The notes: generated by a model from the letters alone, not told the origin. DNA of 33,041 bases from Candidatus Giovannonibacteria bacterium RIFCSPLOWO2_02_FULL_43_54 (GCA_001778875.1 MFIK01000018.1:1-33041), one strand, 5' to 3'; counted from the first letter of the stretch, positions 12,907-21,027 are shown. Numbers and translations: made by a program.

Positions 12907-14544
12907 ATGCTTAATACATTTGCTGTTTCGGGAATTTTAATTGTCATTGCGTGCAGTTTGATGGCTATTGTCATGCTTGTCCGCGCATCAAGCAAGCTAC
13001 ATTACATTTGGGGCATTTTTTGCTTAACTGTGCTCCTTTGGGGAATAGGAGCTTACCGCATCGGCATAGCGACTGATCAGGCAAACGCCGTATATTGGTG
13101 GAAATTTGCTTATATTGGCGTAATTTTTATTCCGATAATGTTCGCTCATTTCGTATATGTATTTTTAAATCGACGGATTAATCTTGTTATTCTGCCTTTA
13201 TATGCTCTCGGTGTTTTTTATTTGTATTCTAACTTATTTGGAAATAATTTTATTAATTCGGCCCATTTGATGTTTGGCAAGATCTATTTTCTTACTCCAA
13301 CGCCGTTATACAATTCATTTTTCGCGCTTTTTCTCTTTCTTGTTATTTATTCTCATATTATCCTTTTTAAGGAATATAAAATAGCGCAGGGATTGAGAAA
13401 ACAGCAGATACAATATTTTTTTGTCGGATCGTTTCTTGGATTTTTCGGCGGCAGTTTTAGTTTTTTGCCGGAATATCAAATCAATATATATCCTTTTATG
13501 AATCTAACGGTTTCTTTTTACCCCATAATTATGGGGTTTGCAATTCTGCGTTATAGGTTGATGAATATCAATATCATCACTACGCAATTACTAATTGCAT
13601 CGTTGTGGGTATTTATTTCTGTTCGCGCTCTAATATCCGAATTTGGAAGCAATGAACAGCTCATTAATATTCTTTTGCTTTTTATTACAGTTATTGTAGG
13701 AATCCTGCTTTATAAAAGCGTGCTTCGGGAAATTGAATCACGCGAAGAAATCGAGCGTCTGGCGCGGGATTTGGAGCGGGCAAATATCGAATTAAAACGG
13801 CTTGATGAGGCAAAGTCGGAATTTATTTCCATTGCGTCGCATCAGTTGAGAACGCCGCTTTCTATAATCAAGGGCTATATCTCAATGATTCGCGAAGGAA
13901 GCTACGGCAAGGTGAGCCCCGAAATAGGCACTACGATGAACAAAGTTTATCTCTCAAATGAACGCCTGATAAAACTTGTGAACGACCTGCTTGACCTTTC
14001 GCGGATGGAATCTGGCAGGATGAAATATGAATTCGCCGAGATGGATTTAAGAGCTTTGGTAGATTCGATAGTTGATGAATTCCAGTTACCCGCGAAAGAT
14101 AAGGGTATCAGGATTTTATGGATTCCTTCACGAGTAGGAAGCCTTCCTAAAATTTTCGGGGATGCGTGGAAATTGCGCCAGGTAATTTTTAATTTGATAG
14201 ATAATTCTTTAAAATATACCAACGCCGGGGACATTGAAATTAAGCTCGAAAAAGAGGATGATAGCCTTAAGCTTTCGGTAAAAGATTCCGGAATAGGCAT
14301 GTCGCGAGAAACCGCAGTTTCCGTTTTTCATAAATTTGTAAGAGGCGGCAAAGATGCTTCTCGCGCGAATGCCGGAGGTACGGGCCTTGGGCTATATATC
14401 GCAAAAAGAATAGTGGACGACCACAAGGGTGAGATCTGGGCGGAGTCCAAAGGCGAAGGCAAGGGAAGTACGTTTTTTGTGACACTACCAATTACGAATC
14501 ATTACGAATATACGAATAAATTTAATGAGAACAAACATAATTGA
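12907..14544 (+). CDS. Sensor histidine kinase with 7TM-type N-terminus
   Basis: 545 residues. About eight hydrophobic helices fill the first 270 residues (the histidine-kinase 7TM sensor plan), followed by a short coiled coil (EIESREEIERLARDLERANI). HisKA: ISIASHQLRTPLSIIKGYIS with phospho-acceptor H312. HATPase: N box VIFNLIDNSLKYT, G1 DSGIGM, F box VFHKFVRG, G2 GGTGLGLYIAKRIV. No response regulator is adjacent, so it is an orphan kinase. The last residues ITNHYEYTNKFNENKHN are encoded by an ATTACGAAT-type repeat and extend beyond the normal end. The 3' end overlaps aspS by 20 bases. Confidence 0.94.
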   Translation: MLNTFAVSGILIVIACSLMAIVMLVRASSKLHYIWGIFCLTVLLWGIGAYRIGIATDQANAVYWWKFAYIGVIFIPIMFAHFVYVFLNRRINLVILPLYALGVFYLYSNLFGNNFINSAHLMFGKIYFLTPTPLYNSFFALFLFLVIYSHIILFKEYKIAQGLRKQQIQYFFVGSFLGFFGGSFSFLPEYQINIYPFMNLTVSFYPIIMGFAILRYRLMNINIITTQLLIASLWVFISVRALISEFGSNEQLINILLLFITVIVGILLYKSVLREIESREEIERLARDLERANIELKRLDEAKSEFISIASHQLRTPLSIIKGYISMIREGSYGKVSPEIGTTMNKVYLSNERLIKLVNDLLDLSRMESGRMKYEFAEMDLRALVDSIVDEFQLPAKDKGIRILWIPSRVGSLPKIFGDAWKLRQVIFNLIDNSLKYTNAGDIEIKLEKEDDSLKLSVKDSGIGMSRETAVSVFHKFVRGGKDASRANAGGTGLGLYIAKRIVDDHKGEIWAESKGEGKGSTFFVTLPITNHYEYTNKFNENKHN

Positions 14545-15940
14545 TGTTCCGGAAAATTTAAATAGCGAAATCGAGCTTTGCGGATGGATAGATGTTCGCA
14601 GAGATCACGGCAAGCTCATTTTTTTTGATATGCGCGACAGATCGGGAAAAGTTCAGCTCGTTGTTCCTCCCTCGGATAAAGTAGTGCACGAAATTGCAAG
14701 CATATTGCGCCCCGAATGGGTTGTAAAAATTAAAGGCACGGTAAACCCGCGCCCGGAAGCGATGAAAAATCCGAAGGAAGGTCCGGCTGGCGGAATAGAA
14801 GTTAAAGTTTCTTCTATCGAAATAATTTCCGAGGCGAAAACCCCGCCGTTTGAAGTTGGAACGGACGGATACGAGGTCGGGGAGGATGTTCGGATGAAAT
14901 ACCGCTATGTTGATATCCGCAGAGCGAGAATGATGAATAATTTGGCAAAACGCTCGCAGGTAACAAAATTCATCCGCGATTTTCTTATCGAAAAAAGCTT
15001 TATTGAAGTTGAGACGCCGTCTCTTTCCAAGTCTACTCCTGAAGGCGCGCGCGATTACCTGGTGCCATCACGCGTGGAGCCGGGTAAATTTTACGCGCTT
15101 CCGCAGTCTCCCCAGCAATATAAGCAGTTGTTGATGGTGGGCGGTATTGAGCGTTATTTTCAAATAGCACGGTGCTTCCGCGACGAAGACACGAGAGGCG
15201 ACCGCCAGCCAGAATTTACGCAGCTAGACCTTGAGATTAGTTTTATCGAGGCGGAAGATGTCATCGCGCTAAATGAAGAACTTTTAATAAAAATAGTTGA
15301 GGCGCTTTACCCTGAGAAAAAGATACAGGAAAAGCCATTTCCACGCCTTACATATAAGGAAGCGGTGGAAAAATATCAGACGGACAGGCCGGATTTGAGA
15401 AAAGATAAGAATGATAAAAACTTGCTCGCTTTTTGCTGGGTGGTGGATTTTCCGTTTTTCGAATTGGCTGACTCTTCAACAAGCTCAGGGCAAGAGGCAT
15501 GGACCTTTACCCACAATCCTTTCTCCGCGCCAAAGCCAGAGCATATGGACTGGCTGATGAAAAAAGAAAAAATACCGGAAATTCTGGCCACACAATATGA
15601 TATTGTGCTGAACGGCTGCGAGATCGGCGGAGGCTCTATAAGGAACCATAAGCCCGAAGCCCTAAAAAAAGTTTTTGAGATAATGGGTTTTTCCGAAGAG
15701 AGAATTTTAAAAAATTTCGGGCATATGCTGGATGCCTTGTCATATGGGGCGCCTTCGCATGGGGGAATCGCCTGGGGTTTTGACCGTTTAATGATGCTTT
15801 TGCAAAATGAACCCAACATTCGCGAAGTAATCGCTTTCCCGAAAACCGGCGAAGGGCACGACCTGATGATGAACGCTCCTTCCAAAGTGAAAAAAGCGCA
15901 GCTGAAAGAATTACATCTCTCCGCAGAAGAACTTCACTAA
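14525..15940 (+). CDS. aspS: Aspartyl-tRNA synthetase without GAD domain
   Basis: Class IIb aminoacyl-tRNA synthetase. N-terminal OB fold (LCGWIDVRRDHGKLIFFDMRD), motif 1 around SFIEVETPSLSKSTPEGARD, motif 2 FRDEDTRGDRQPEFTQLDLE, motif 3 GIAWGFDRLMMLL. It is 471 residues against about 590 in typical bacterial AspRS: after FPRLTYKEAVEKYQTDRPDLR the sequence jumps to VVDFPFFEL, so the roughly 120-residue GAD insertion domain is missing. Just there lies SSTSSGQ, encoded by a copy of the widespread TTCGACAAGCTCAGG-type repeat (15470-15494). Whether it also charges tRNA-Asn cannot be told. No Shine-Dalgarno. Confidence 0.96.
   Translation: MRTNIIDVPENLNSEIELCGWIDVRRDHGKLIFFDMRDRSGKVQLVVPPSDKVVHEIASILRPEWVVKIKGTVNPRPEAMKNPKEGPAGGIEVKVSSIEIISEAKTPPFEVGTDGYEVGEDVRMKYRYVDIRRARMMNNLAKRSQVTKFIRDFLIEKSFIEVETPSLSKSTPEGARDYLVPSRVEPGKFYALPQSPQQYKQLLMVGGIERYFQIARCFRDEDTRGDRQPEFTQLDLEISFIEAEDVIALNEELLIKIVEALYPEKKIQEKPFPRLTYKEAVEKYQTDRPDLRKDKNDKNLLAFCWVVDFPFFELADSSTSSGQEAWTFTHNPFSAPKPEHMDWLMKKEKIPEILATQYDIVLNGCEIGGGSIRNHKPEALKKVFEIMGFSEERILKNFGHMLDALSYGAPSHGGIAWGFDRLMMLLQNEPNIREVIAFPKTGEGHDLMMNAPSKVKKAQLKELHLSAEELH
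15470..15494. repeat. In-frame repeat copy inside aspS
   Basis: CTTCAACAAGCTCAGGGCAAG differs by one base from the common TTCGACAAGCTCAGG repeat found dispersed in many bacterial genomes. Translated SSTSSGQ here and CPELVEE on the other strand. Confidence 0.65.
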
Positions 15941-15966
15941 CGCAATAATATGTCAAGCAATAACAG

Positions 15967-16890
15967 CTATAACTCTAAAAAAATCCATTGAAATTTTTCC
16001 CCGCCAGGCCAACAAACCGACACAAGCTCTTCTAATCTAGAGGCGGCGGTTTCTAATTGGGCTCCGATAGCGCCATAAATTGCAAAACCGGGGCCATTTA
16101 TTGTTAAATTACAAGTAGCAGGATCCCAATATAAAGGAACCGGTTTGCCGCTTGCGTCAAAGTATGCTTCATAAAAATAAAAATAGCCGCTGCCAAACCC
16201 TCCAATTGAATTAATCGGGTCAATTGGTAATTTGGATATATATGGCGCCAATTCCTGTTCAAGGTCTGCCCAAAATCTTACATAACCGCCAGCGGATGCG
16301 CCCTCGTCGTTGCTATAAGAATTTACGACATAAACTATTCCTCCAGAATAATCAGTAGCTGCTTTATTGGTTGTATTTGCAAGAGGATAATTATTGTTGG
16401 TAGTAACATACAGAGCGAACGCTTTTTCAATTTGTTCAAGAGCAAGCATTCTTGACGCGTCTCTGGCTTTCATGCGCGCGCTTGAAAGAGAAGCCAGGAC
16501 GATGCTTGCCAAAAGGCTTATTATAGAAATAACCACCAGTAATTCTATAAGCGTAAAACCTCTTTGTCTGAAACCGTTGAATTTTGGAGCATCGGCGGGA
16601 ATGTTGCCTTTGAATTTTGCTGGAGTTTTTGACGGCTCGTGAAATGACAGCCATAACAAAATTATTGATGCCGCGAAAAAAAAACTTGATATTCCGATTA
16701 AAAAAAAATTTGCCTGTCGCTCATTTTTTATAAGTCCATTTGAATATTTGATTGTCCAATGCATTAACCTTGATTCAGGCCGCAAATAAGAGTCTGCATT
16801 AAAAGATTTGGGCTTTAGGGTTAAACTTACATTTTTAAGCCTGTCGCTGAAATCTACTGGTTGTTCGTTTTGTGGTTCTGTTTCTGCCAT
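15967..16890 (-). CDS. Type IV pilin-like protein fused to an N-terminal membrane segment
   Basis: 307 residues. Residues 1-108 are a polar region (RPESRLMHWTIKYSNGLIKN) and one membrane helix (NFFLIGISSFFFAASIILLW). Then comes a complete prepilin signature RQRGFTLIELLVVISIISLL with the G/F cleavage site and conserved Glu+5, followed by a pilin/pseudopilin globular domain. Normal prepilin leaders are under about 30 residues. No ATG, GTG or TTG codon lies in frame in the roughly 20 codons before RQRGFTL, so the pilin has no start of its own there. Export and assembly would need an unusual topology. A TATAAT at 16941-16946 (minus) could be its promoter. Convergent with aspS, with no clear terminator between. 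Confidence 0.85.
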   Translation of the reverse strand: MAETEPQNEQPVDFSDRLKNVSLTLKPKSFNADSYLRPESRLMHWTIKYSNGLIKNERQANFFLIGISSFFFAASIILLWLSFHEPSKTPAKFKGNIPADAPKFNGFRQRGFTLIELLVVISIISLLASIVLASLSSARMKARDASRMLALEQIEKAFALYVTTNNNYPLANTTNKAATDYSGGIVYVVNSYSNDEGASAGGYVRFWADLEQELAPYISKLPIDPINSIGGFGSGYFYFYEAYFDASGKPVPLYWDPATCNLTINGPGFAIYGAIGAQLETAASRLEELVSVCWPGGEKFQWIFLEL

Positions 16891-16954
16891 TTTTTATTGC
16901 TTTAATTTGCGCCTTTTATCCAGTTTAACTCTCAAGAGGAATTATAACAAATAA

Positions 16955-16980
16955 AAAAAGCCGAGGCTAATCAGCTTTTT
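16955..16980 (-). terminator. Probable terminator of the tryptophanase-like gene
   Basis: On the minus strand AAAAAGC (16974-16980) pairs with GCTTTTT (16955-16961), followed by T. The left arm overlaps the last codons of the gene. Confidence 0.55.
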
Positions 16981-18341
16981 ATAAGTCGGAATTTTGACGT
17001 AAAATGCCTCATCGGGTAGGTTTCGCGGACGAATTCAACTCCGCGGACGGAAGAACGTTTTTCCGAAAGCTTTCTAAAAACATCCGCCACATAATCCAGA
17101 TGTTCTTTTACGTAAAGACGATGGGGGATAGCGAGGCGAAGTAACTCCCATTTTGCCCGGCGGTTTTCGCGTGTTTTCGGATCGCGGTTTTCAAGCAGAG
17201 AACCGATTTCCACCGCGCGCACTCCGCCTTCCAGATAAAGAGCGCAGGCGAGAGAATGCCCCGGAAAAAGATTCCACCGAATTTGCGGTAGCCATTCGCC
17301 CGCATTTACAAATACTGCGTGTCCGCCGATCGGTAGAACAATAGGAACGCCGATTTCGCGAAGTTTATTTCCTAAATATTCTATCTGCGCGACGCGATAT
17401 TCCAAATACCGCTCTTTTACCCCCTCCTTCAGACCTACCGCGAGGGATGCCATCGCCTTTCCGGACATAGCGCCGTATTGAATGCCTCCGGCGAACAATG
17501 CACCATAAGGCTGTAATATTTCAAAAAGTTCCTTATTTCTCAAAAGTATCAGTCCTCCGGATTGGTTCAACGCGTTTTTTTTTGCGCTCATAAGCGCGCC
17601 GTCCGCGTATGACATCATTTCGTCAATAATACTTTTGATGCTTCTTTTGCCGAAACCTTTTTCGCGTTTCTTGATGAAATATGCGTTCTCGGCAAAACGC
17701 GCGACATCCAGAAAAAATCTGATCCCGTATTTTTTGCAAAGCGCCGAGGATTCTTTCAGATTTTTCATGGAGACCGGCTGACCGCCGACTTGATTGCAGG
17801 TTATTGTTGAAAGAACATAGGGAATTTTTGTGCCGTGTTTTTTCAGAATTTTTTCCAGCCTCGGCAAATCTATGTTGCCCTTGAAAGGAAGTCCCGAAGA
17901 CGGATCATAGGCTTCCGATATTGTGCAATCAATCGGTTTTCCGCCCATGACCTCTATATTCGCTTTTGTAGTGTCAAAGTGCGCGTTTCCGGGAACAAGC
18001 GACCCCTTTTTTACAAGAACGAAATCAACCACGTGCTCCGCGCCTCTGCCCTGATGGACCGGAATTACGTATGGAAACCCGAGAACGCTTTTGGCCGAAT
18101 GTTCCAGAGCGCGCCAGCTTTTGGAACCGCAGTATGTTTCGTCCCCTTCTTCCTCCGCCGCGCACTGTTCCTGCGACAGCGCTCCGGTACCGGAGTCGGT
18201 CAGCAGGTCAACTGCTATATCTTCGGAATGAAGCATGAACGGGTTGAAATCCGCTCTCTTGAGGCTTTTCAATCTTTCCGATCTTGAGATTAGGCGTATC
18301 TCTTCAACAACCTTTTGTTTATAAAGCGGCAAAGTTGCCAT
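16971..18341 (-). CDS. Tryptophanase/tyrosine phenol-lyase family PLP lyase
   Basis: 456 residues, the normal length of the beta-eliminating lyase family (TnaA, Tpl). Family motifs: SGTGALSQEQCAAEEEGDE near 50, PVHQGRGAEH, FDTTKANIEVMGG, TITCNQVGGQPVSM, FFLDVARFAENAYFI with the PLP-contacting Asp, and MSAKKNALNQSGG with the Schiff-base lysine; FPGHSLACALYLEGGVRAVEIGS lies near the C-terminus. The reaction is cleavage of tryptophan or tyrosine to indole or phenol, pyruvate and ammonia; substrate choice cannot be settled here. A catabolic amino-acid lyase is unusual for a reduced CPR genome. No permease is adjacent. No Shine-Dalgarno. Confidence 0.93.
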   Translation of the reverse strand: MATLPLYKQKVVEEIRLISRSERLKSLKRADFNPFMLHSEDIAVDLLTDSGTGALSQEQCAAEEEGDETYCGSKSWRALEHSAKSVLGFPYVIPVHQGRGAEHVVDFVLVKKGSLVPGNAHFDTTKANIEVMGGKPIDCTISEAYDPSSGLPFKGNIDLPRLEKILKKHGTKIPYVLSTITCNQVGGQPVSMKNLKESSALCKKYGIRFFLDVARFAENAYFIKKREKGFGKRSIKSIIDEMMSYADGALMSAKKNALNQSGGLILLRNKELFEILQPYGALFAGGIQYGAMSGKAMASLAVGLKEGVKERYLEYRVAQIEYLGNKLREIGVPIVLPIGGHAVFVNAGEWLPQIRWNLFPGHSLACALYLEGGVRAVEIGSLLENRDPKTRENRRAKWELLRLAIPHRLYVKEHLDYVADVFRKLSEKRSSVRGVEFVRETYPMRHFTSKFRLIKS

Positions 18342-18383
18342 TTTTATTTTCTTATCTATATTTGGATTAGCACAAAATACCGA

Positions 18384-18412
18384 TTGTGCAAATATGGAAA
18401 ATGGGCTAAAAT
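18384..18412 (+). promoter_or_regulatory. Promoter of scpAB
   Basis: TTGTGC (18384-18389), 17 bases, TAAAAT (18407-18412); nine bases to the scpA ATG, so the transcript would have about three leader bases. Confidence 0.5.
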
Positions 18413-18421
18413 TCTTTAATC

Positions 18422-19141
18422 ATGTACAGCATAGCTTTGGAAAAATTCGCGGGCCCTTTGGATATGCTTTTGGGCCTAGTGGAGGAAGAGAAATTATCCA
18501 TCAACGAAATATCCCTTTCACAGGTCGCGGATCAGTATATTTCGTATCTAAAGTCGCTTGAGGAGATGCCCAAGGAAGAGCTTGCGGCTTTTTTGGTCAT
18601 CGCCTCCACTTTGATATTGATCAAATCACGTTCTTTGATGCCTGGCCTCAAAATCTCCGAAGAGGAGGAAATGGATATCAAAGACCTTGAGAGGCGGCTC
18701 AAAATGTATAAATTCTTCAAAGAATTGTCTTTGAAACTCCGTGATATCAACAAGCAAGGAAGGCATTTATTCGGAAGGGAAGCATATCTTGGAATGAGTT
18801 CGGTATTTTTTCCGCCACAGGATATCGGCACAGAAAATCTGGCTCAGGTCTTAAAAGAGATATTAACGGCAATACCACAGATCGAAAGCTTACCGGAAGA
18901 TTCGATAAAAAAAGCAGTCTCATTGGAAGAAAAAATGAATGAGTTAAAGGAGAGGCTGGAAAAAATGATAAATGTGAATTTTTCCGCTCTAGGCGGATCC
19001 GCCTTTGGCGGAGAAGAAAAAAAAGACAAAATAGAAATAATCGTCGGATTTCTTGCGCTGCTTGAGCTTGTTCGACAGGGATTCGCGATATTTGAACAAA
19101 ATGGTGTATTTGGTAGTATTGAAATGAAAAAAAATGAGTGA
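18422..19141 (+). CDS. scpA: Segregation and condensation protein A (kleisin)
   Basis: Kleisin that bridges SMC heads. N-terminus MYSIALEKFAGPLDMLLGLVEEEKLSINEISLSQVADQY is the signature, LVIASTLILIKSRSLMP follows, and the C-terminal winged helix is KIEIIVGFLALLELVRQG. Length 239 is normal. Between the central linker and the winged helix it has LGGSAFGGEEK, coded by a palindromic GGCGGATCCGCC-type element (18992-19012). The end overlaps scpB by eight bases, so translation is coupled. No smc gene in the window. Confidence 0.95.
   Translation: MYSIALEKFAGPLDMLLGLVEEEKLSINEISLSQVADQYISYLKSLEEMPKEELAAFLVIASTLILIKSRSLMPGLKISEEEEMDIKDLERRLKMYKFFKELSLKLRDINKQGRHLFGREAYLGMSSVFFPPQDIGTENLAQVLKEILTAIPQIESLPEDSIKKAVSLEEKMNELKERLEKMINVNFSALGGSAFGGEEKKDKIEIIVGFLALLELVRQGFAIFEQNGVFGSIEMKKNE
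18992..19012. repeat. Palindromic element inside scpA
   Basis: GGCGGATCCGCC (18992-19003) is self-complementary and TCCGCC/GGCGGA (18998-19012, loop TTT) forms an alternative hairpin. Coded peptide GGSAFGG lies in a variable linker. Confidence 0.65.
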
Positions 19142-19682
19142 ATTAGCTAAAAAAATCGAGGCGTTGCTTTTTGTCGGAGGCGAGGGGATGACCGTCTCGC
19201 GCCTTTCGACGGCGTTAAAAAAGAGCGACGCGGAGATAAAGAAGGCACTAGAAGAACTCGAGGCACACCTTGCGGAAGCGCACGCTTTGGAGCTTTTAAA
19301 GGACGAAGACCATGTGTCTTTGGTAACAGCAAGCGAAGTCTCCAAAATAGTTGAAGATTTCGCCAAAGAGGAATTTGACGGAGAGCTCACGCGTGCAGGC
19401 TTAGAAACCCTGGCAATCATTGCTTACAAAGGGCCGATAAAGAGAAGCGAAATAGATTATATTCGCGGAGTAAATTCATCTTTTATGATACGCAATCTTT
19501 TAATGAGGGGGCTTGTGGAGCGGACCCGAGATCACAAAGACGCGCGCGCATATTTTTACAGGATTTCAACTGATTTTTTGAAGTTTCTCGGCATCAGTTC
19601 TATTTCCGAGCTTCCTGAATTCGGCGCATTTGCCGAAAAATTGGACGCTTTCCTCAAAGAAACATCCGCGGAAGCAAAATAA
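19134..19682 (+). CDS. scpB: Segregation and condensation protein B
   Basis: 182 residues, two winged-helix domains. LAKKIEALLFVGGEGMTVSRL opens the first; the segment ELTRAGLETLAIIAYKGPIKRSEIDYIRGVNSS is the strongest family signature; LGISSISELPEF lies near the end. ScpB dimers bind ScpA in the SMC condensin complex. The dacA-like gene starts four bases after the stop. Confidence 0.95.
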   Translation: MSELAKKIEALLFVGGEGMTVSRLSTALKKSDAEIKKALEELEAHLAEAHALELLKDEDHVSLVTASEVSKIVEDFAKEEFDGELTRAGLETLAIIAYKGPIKRSEIDYIRGVNSSFMIRNLLMRGLVERTRDHKDARAYFYRISTDFLKFLGISSISELPEFGAFAEKLDAFLKETSAEAK

Positions 19683-19686
19683 TTTT

Positions 19687-20589
19687 ATGATAGAAAAAGA
19701 CAATTTATACATTTTCGCGTCGGCGCTCCTGTTATTTTTATTGATATTGCTTCCTTCGGGAAAAACCGACACGAATTTGTCAAAAAATTTGCAGGCGAAT
19801 GTTATGGGAGCGCTTGTGATACACGCGCCGCCGGAGGTTGAATCAAAGTCCGCGTACGCTATAGATCTTTTTTCCGGAAAAATAATTTATGAAAAAGAAA
19901 AAAATCTGGTTCTGCCTTTGGCCAGTATTGCAAAAATAGTAAGTACTTTGGTTATTTTGGACGCGTTGGATTTGAATGAAGAAGTTGCCGTATCCCGAAC
20001 GGCGGTTTCCACTCCGGAGCCTTCCTCGCTCAAAGTAGGAGAGCATTTTTTGGCACGCGATCTTTTGGCGATGGCAATGGTGGAATCTTCGAACGACGCG
20101 GCAATGGCTTTAGTTGAAGCCGCGGCCCAAAAAAATACGGCGCCGCAAAGCGAATCGGAAGCGTGGTTCATCAATCTGATGAATTTAAAAGCGAATAGCT
20201 TGGGTGCTTTTACAATGAATTTTCATAACGCGACAGGGTTGGATATTTCGACAACCGAATCCGGCGCCTATGGCTCCGCGGAAGACCTTATGAATATCGC
20301 AAAAGCAACGATTGATTCGGAGCTTTGGCAATTTGGGGAAATTACAGAAGTTCAGTCAAAGGAAGGATTTATTCACCCGCTTCATCCGACTAATTTATTA
20401 AAAAGCGAGATCACAGGACTAATCGGCGGAAAGACCGGGTTCACTGATCTCGCCGGAGGCAATCTGCTCGTTATCGTTCAATACCCGTATCCCGGCGGAC
20501 ATCTCTACGGCATCGTCGTTTTGGGCTCATCCGAGAAGGGCAGATTTGAGGATGTTAAGAAAATCCTAGAATATATAAAATCATTGTAA
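19687..20589 (+). CDS. D-alanyl-D-alanine carboxypeptidase (PBP5/DacA-like, S11 family)
   Basis: 300 residues from the ATG at 19687, four bases after scpB; an upstream in-frame ATG at 19630 lies in scpB and would put a basic tail before the signal anchor. One N-terminal membrane helix (NLYIFASALLLFLLILL), then the penicillin-binding fold: SxxK as SIAK (S80, K83), SxN as SSN (134-136), KTG at 249-251. Acts outside the membrane, trimming D-Ala from pentapeptides. The beta-rich C-terminal PBP5 domain and membrane-binding helix are missing. Confidence 0.92.
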   Translation: MIEKDNLYIFASALLLFLLILLPSGKTDTNLSKNLQANVMGALVIHAPPEVESKSAYAIDLFSGKIIYEKEKNLVLPLASIAKIVSTLVILDALDLNEEVAVSRTAVSTPEPSSLKVGEHFLARDLLAMAMVESSNDAAMALVEAAAQKNTAPQSESEAWFINLMNLKANSLGAFTMNFHNATGLDISTTESGAYGSAEDLMNIAKATIDSELWQFGEITEVQSKEGFIHPLHPTNLLKSEITGLIGGKTGFTDLAGGNLLVIVQYPYPGGHLYGIVVLGSSEKGRFEDVKKILEYIKSL

Positions 20590-20608
20590 AATAAGGGTAT
20601 TTTAGGTA

Positions 20609-20637
20609 TTGACTATAGCATTAAAATATGCTATTAT
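20609..20637 (+). promoter_or_regulatory. Strong promoter of the small lipoprotein gene
   Basis: TTGACT (20609-20614), 17 bases, TATTAT (20632-20637) preceded by TGC. Leader about 46 bases with AAGGAGG (20679-20685) before the ATG at 20690. Confidence 0.82.
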
Positions 20638-20689
20638 TCAACTAAGTTCTCTGAAATTTTCATATTGGCGCAAAAAAGAAGGAGGAAAA

Positions 20690-20938
20690 ATGTTGAAAAT
20701 GTTTTTTGTTGTCACTTATGTTATTGCAATTCTCGGCATCATCGCAAGCTGTAATGGCTGGGTAAACTGGCCTAACCCGCGGCCAGTAGATCGTCGAGTA
20801 AAACTGGAAAAGATTCAGCCGGTTTCTGTGGAGATTCAAAAAAGAGTCTTTGCGGGAGCCGGTGTTTTTTGTTTAACCTCACCCCTCGTAAGAACGAGCC
20901 CTCTCCTTCGTAAGGAGAGGGAATTTGTAGAATTTTAA
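20690..20938 (+). CDS. Small putative lipoprotein, C-terminus extended by repeat
   Basis: 82 residues from the ATG at 20690; the ideal Shine-Dalgarno AAGGAGG a few bases upstream fixes the start. N-terminal hydrophobic segment MFFVVTYVIAILGIIASC ends in a plausible lipobox (IASC). The middle NGWVNWPNPRPVDRRVKLEKIQ is unrecognised. From about residue 63 the reading enters the repeat at 20876 and the peptide LTSPLVRTSPLLRKEREF is coded by that repeat, so the natural end has probably been lost or extended. Confidence 0.6.
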   Translation: MLKMFFVVTYVIAILGIIASCNGWVNWPNPRPVDRRVKLEKIQPVSVEIQKRVFAGAGVFCLTSPLVRTSPLLRKEREFVEF

Positions 20939-20999
20939 AATATACATTGCTCCTTTCCTTTAGAAGGAGAGGATTCGCTTTAGCGAAAGGTGAGGTAAG
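20876..20999. repeat. Nested palindromic repeat upstream of mraY
   Basis: Outer arms CCTCACC (20878-20884) and GGTGAGG enclose several hairpins: CTCGT/ACGAG, CTCTCCTT/AAGGAGAG (just after 20900), CTCCTT/AAGGAG near 20951-20972, and TTCGC/GCGAA near 20975-20988. Confidence 0.75.
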
Positions 21000-21027
21000 A
21001 GGGGGTTACTCTTCAAGAAATTTCTGC

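Noticed and set aside
15376-15885. 169-codon minus-strand ORF opposite aspS
   Set aside because: Shadow of the aspS reading frame; its composition and lack of promoter give no support.
19066-19082. GAGCTTGTTCGACA in scpA as another copy of the PELVEG-type repeat
   Set aside because: The coded LALLELVRQG is the conserved ScpA winged helix, so the likeness is by chance.
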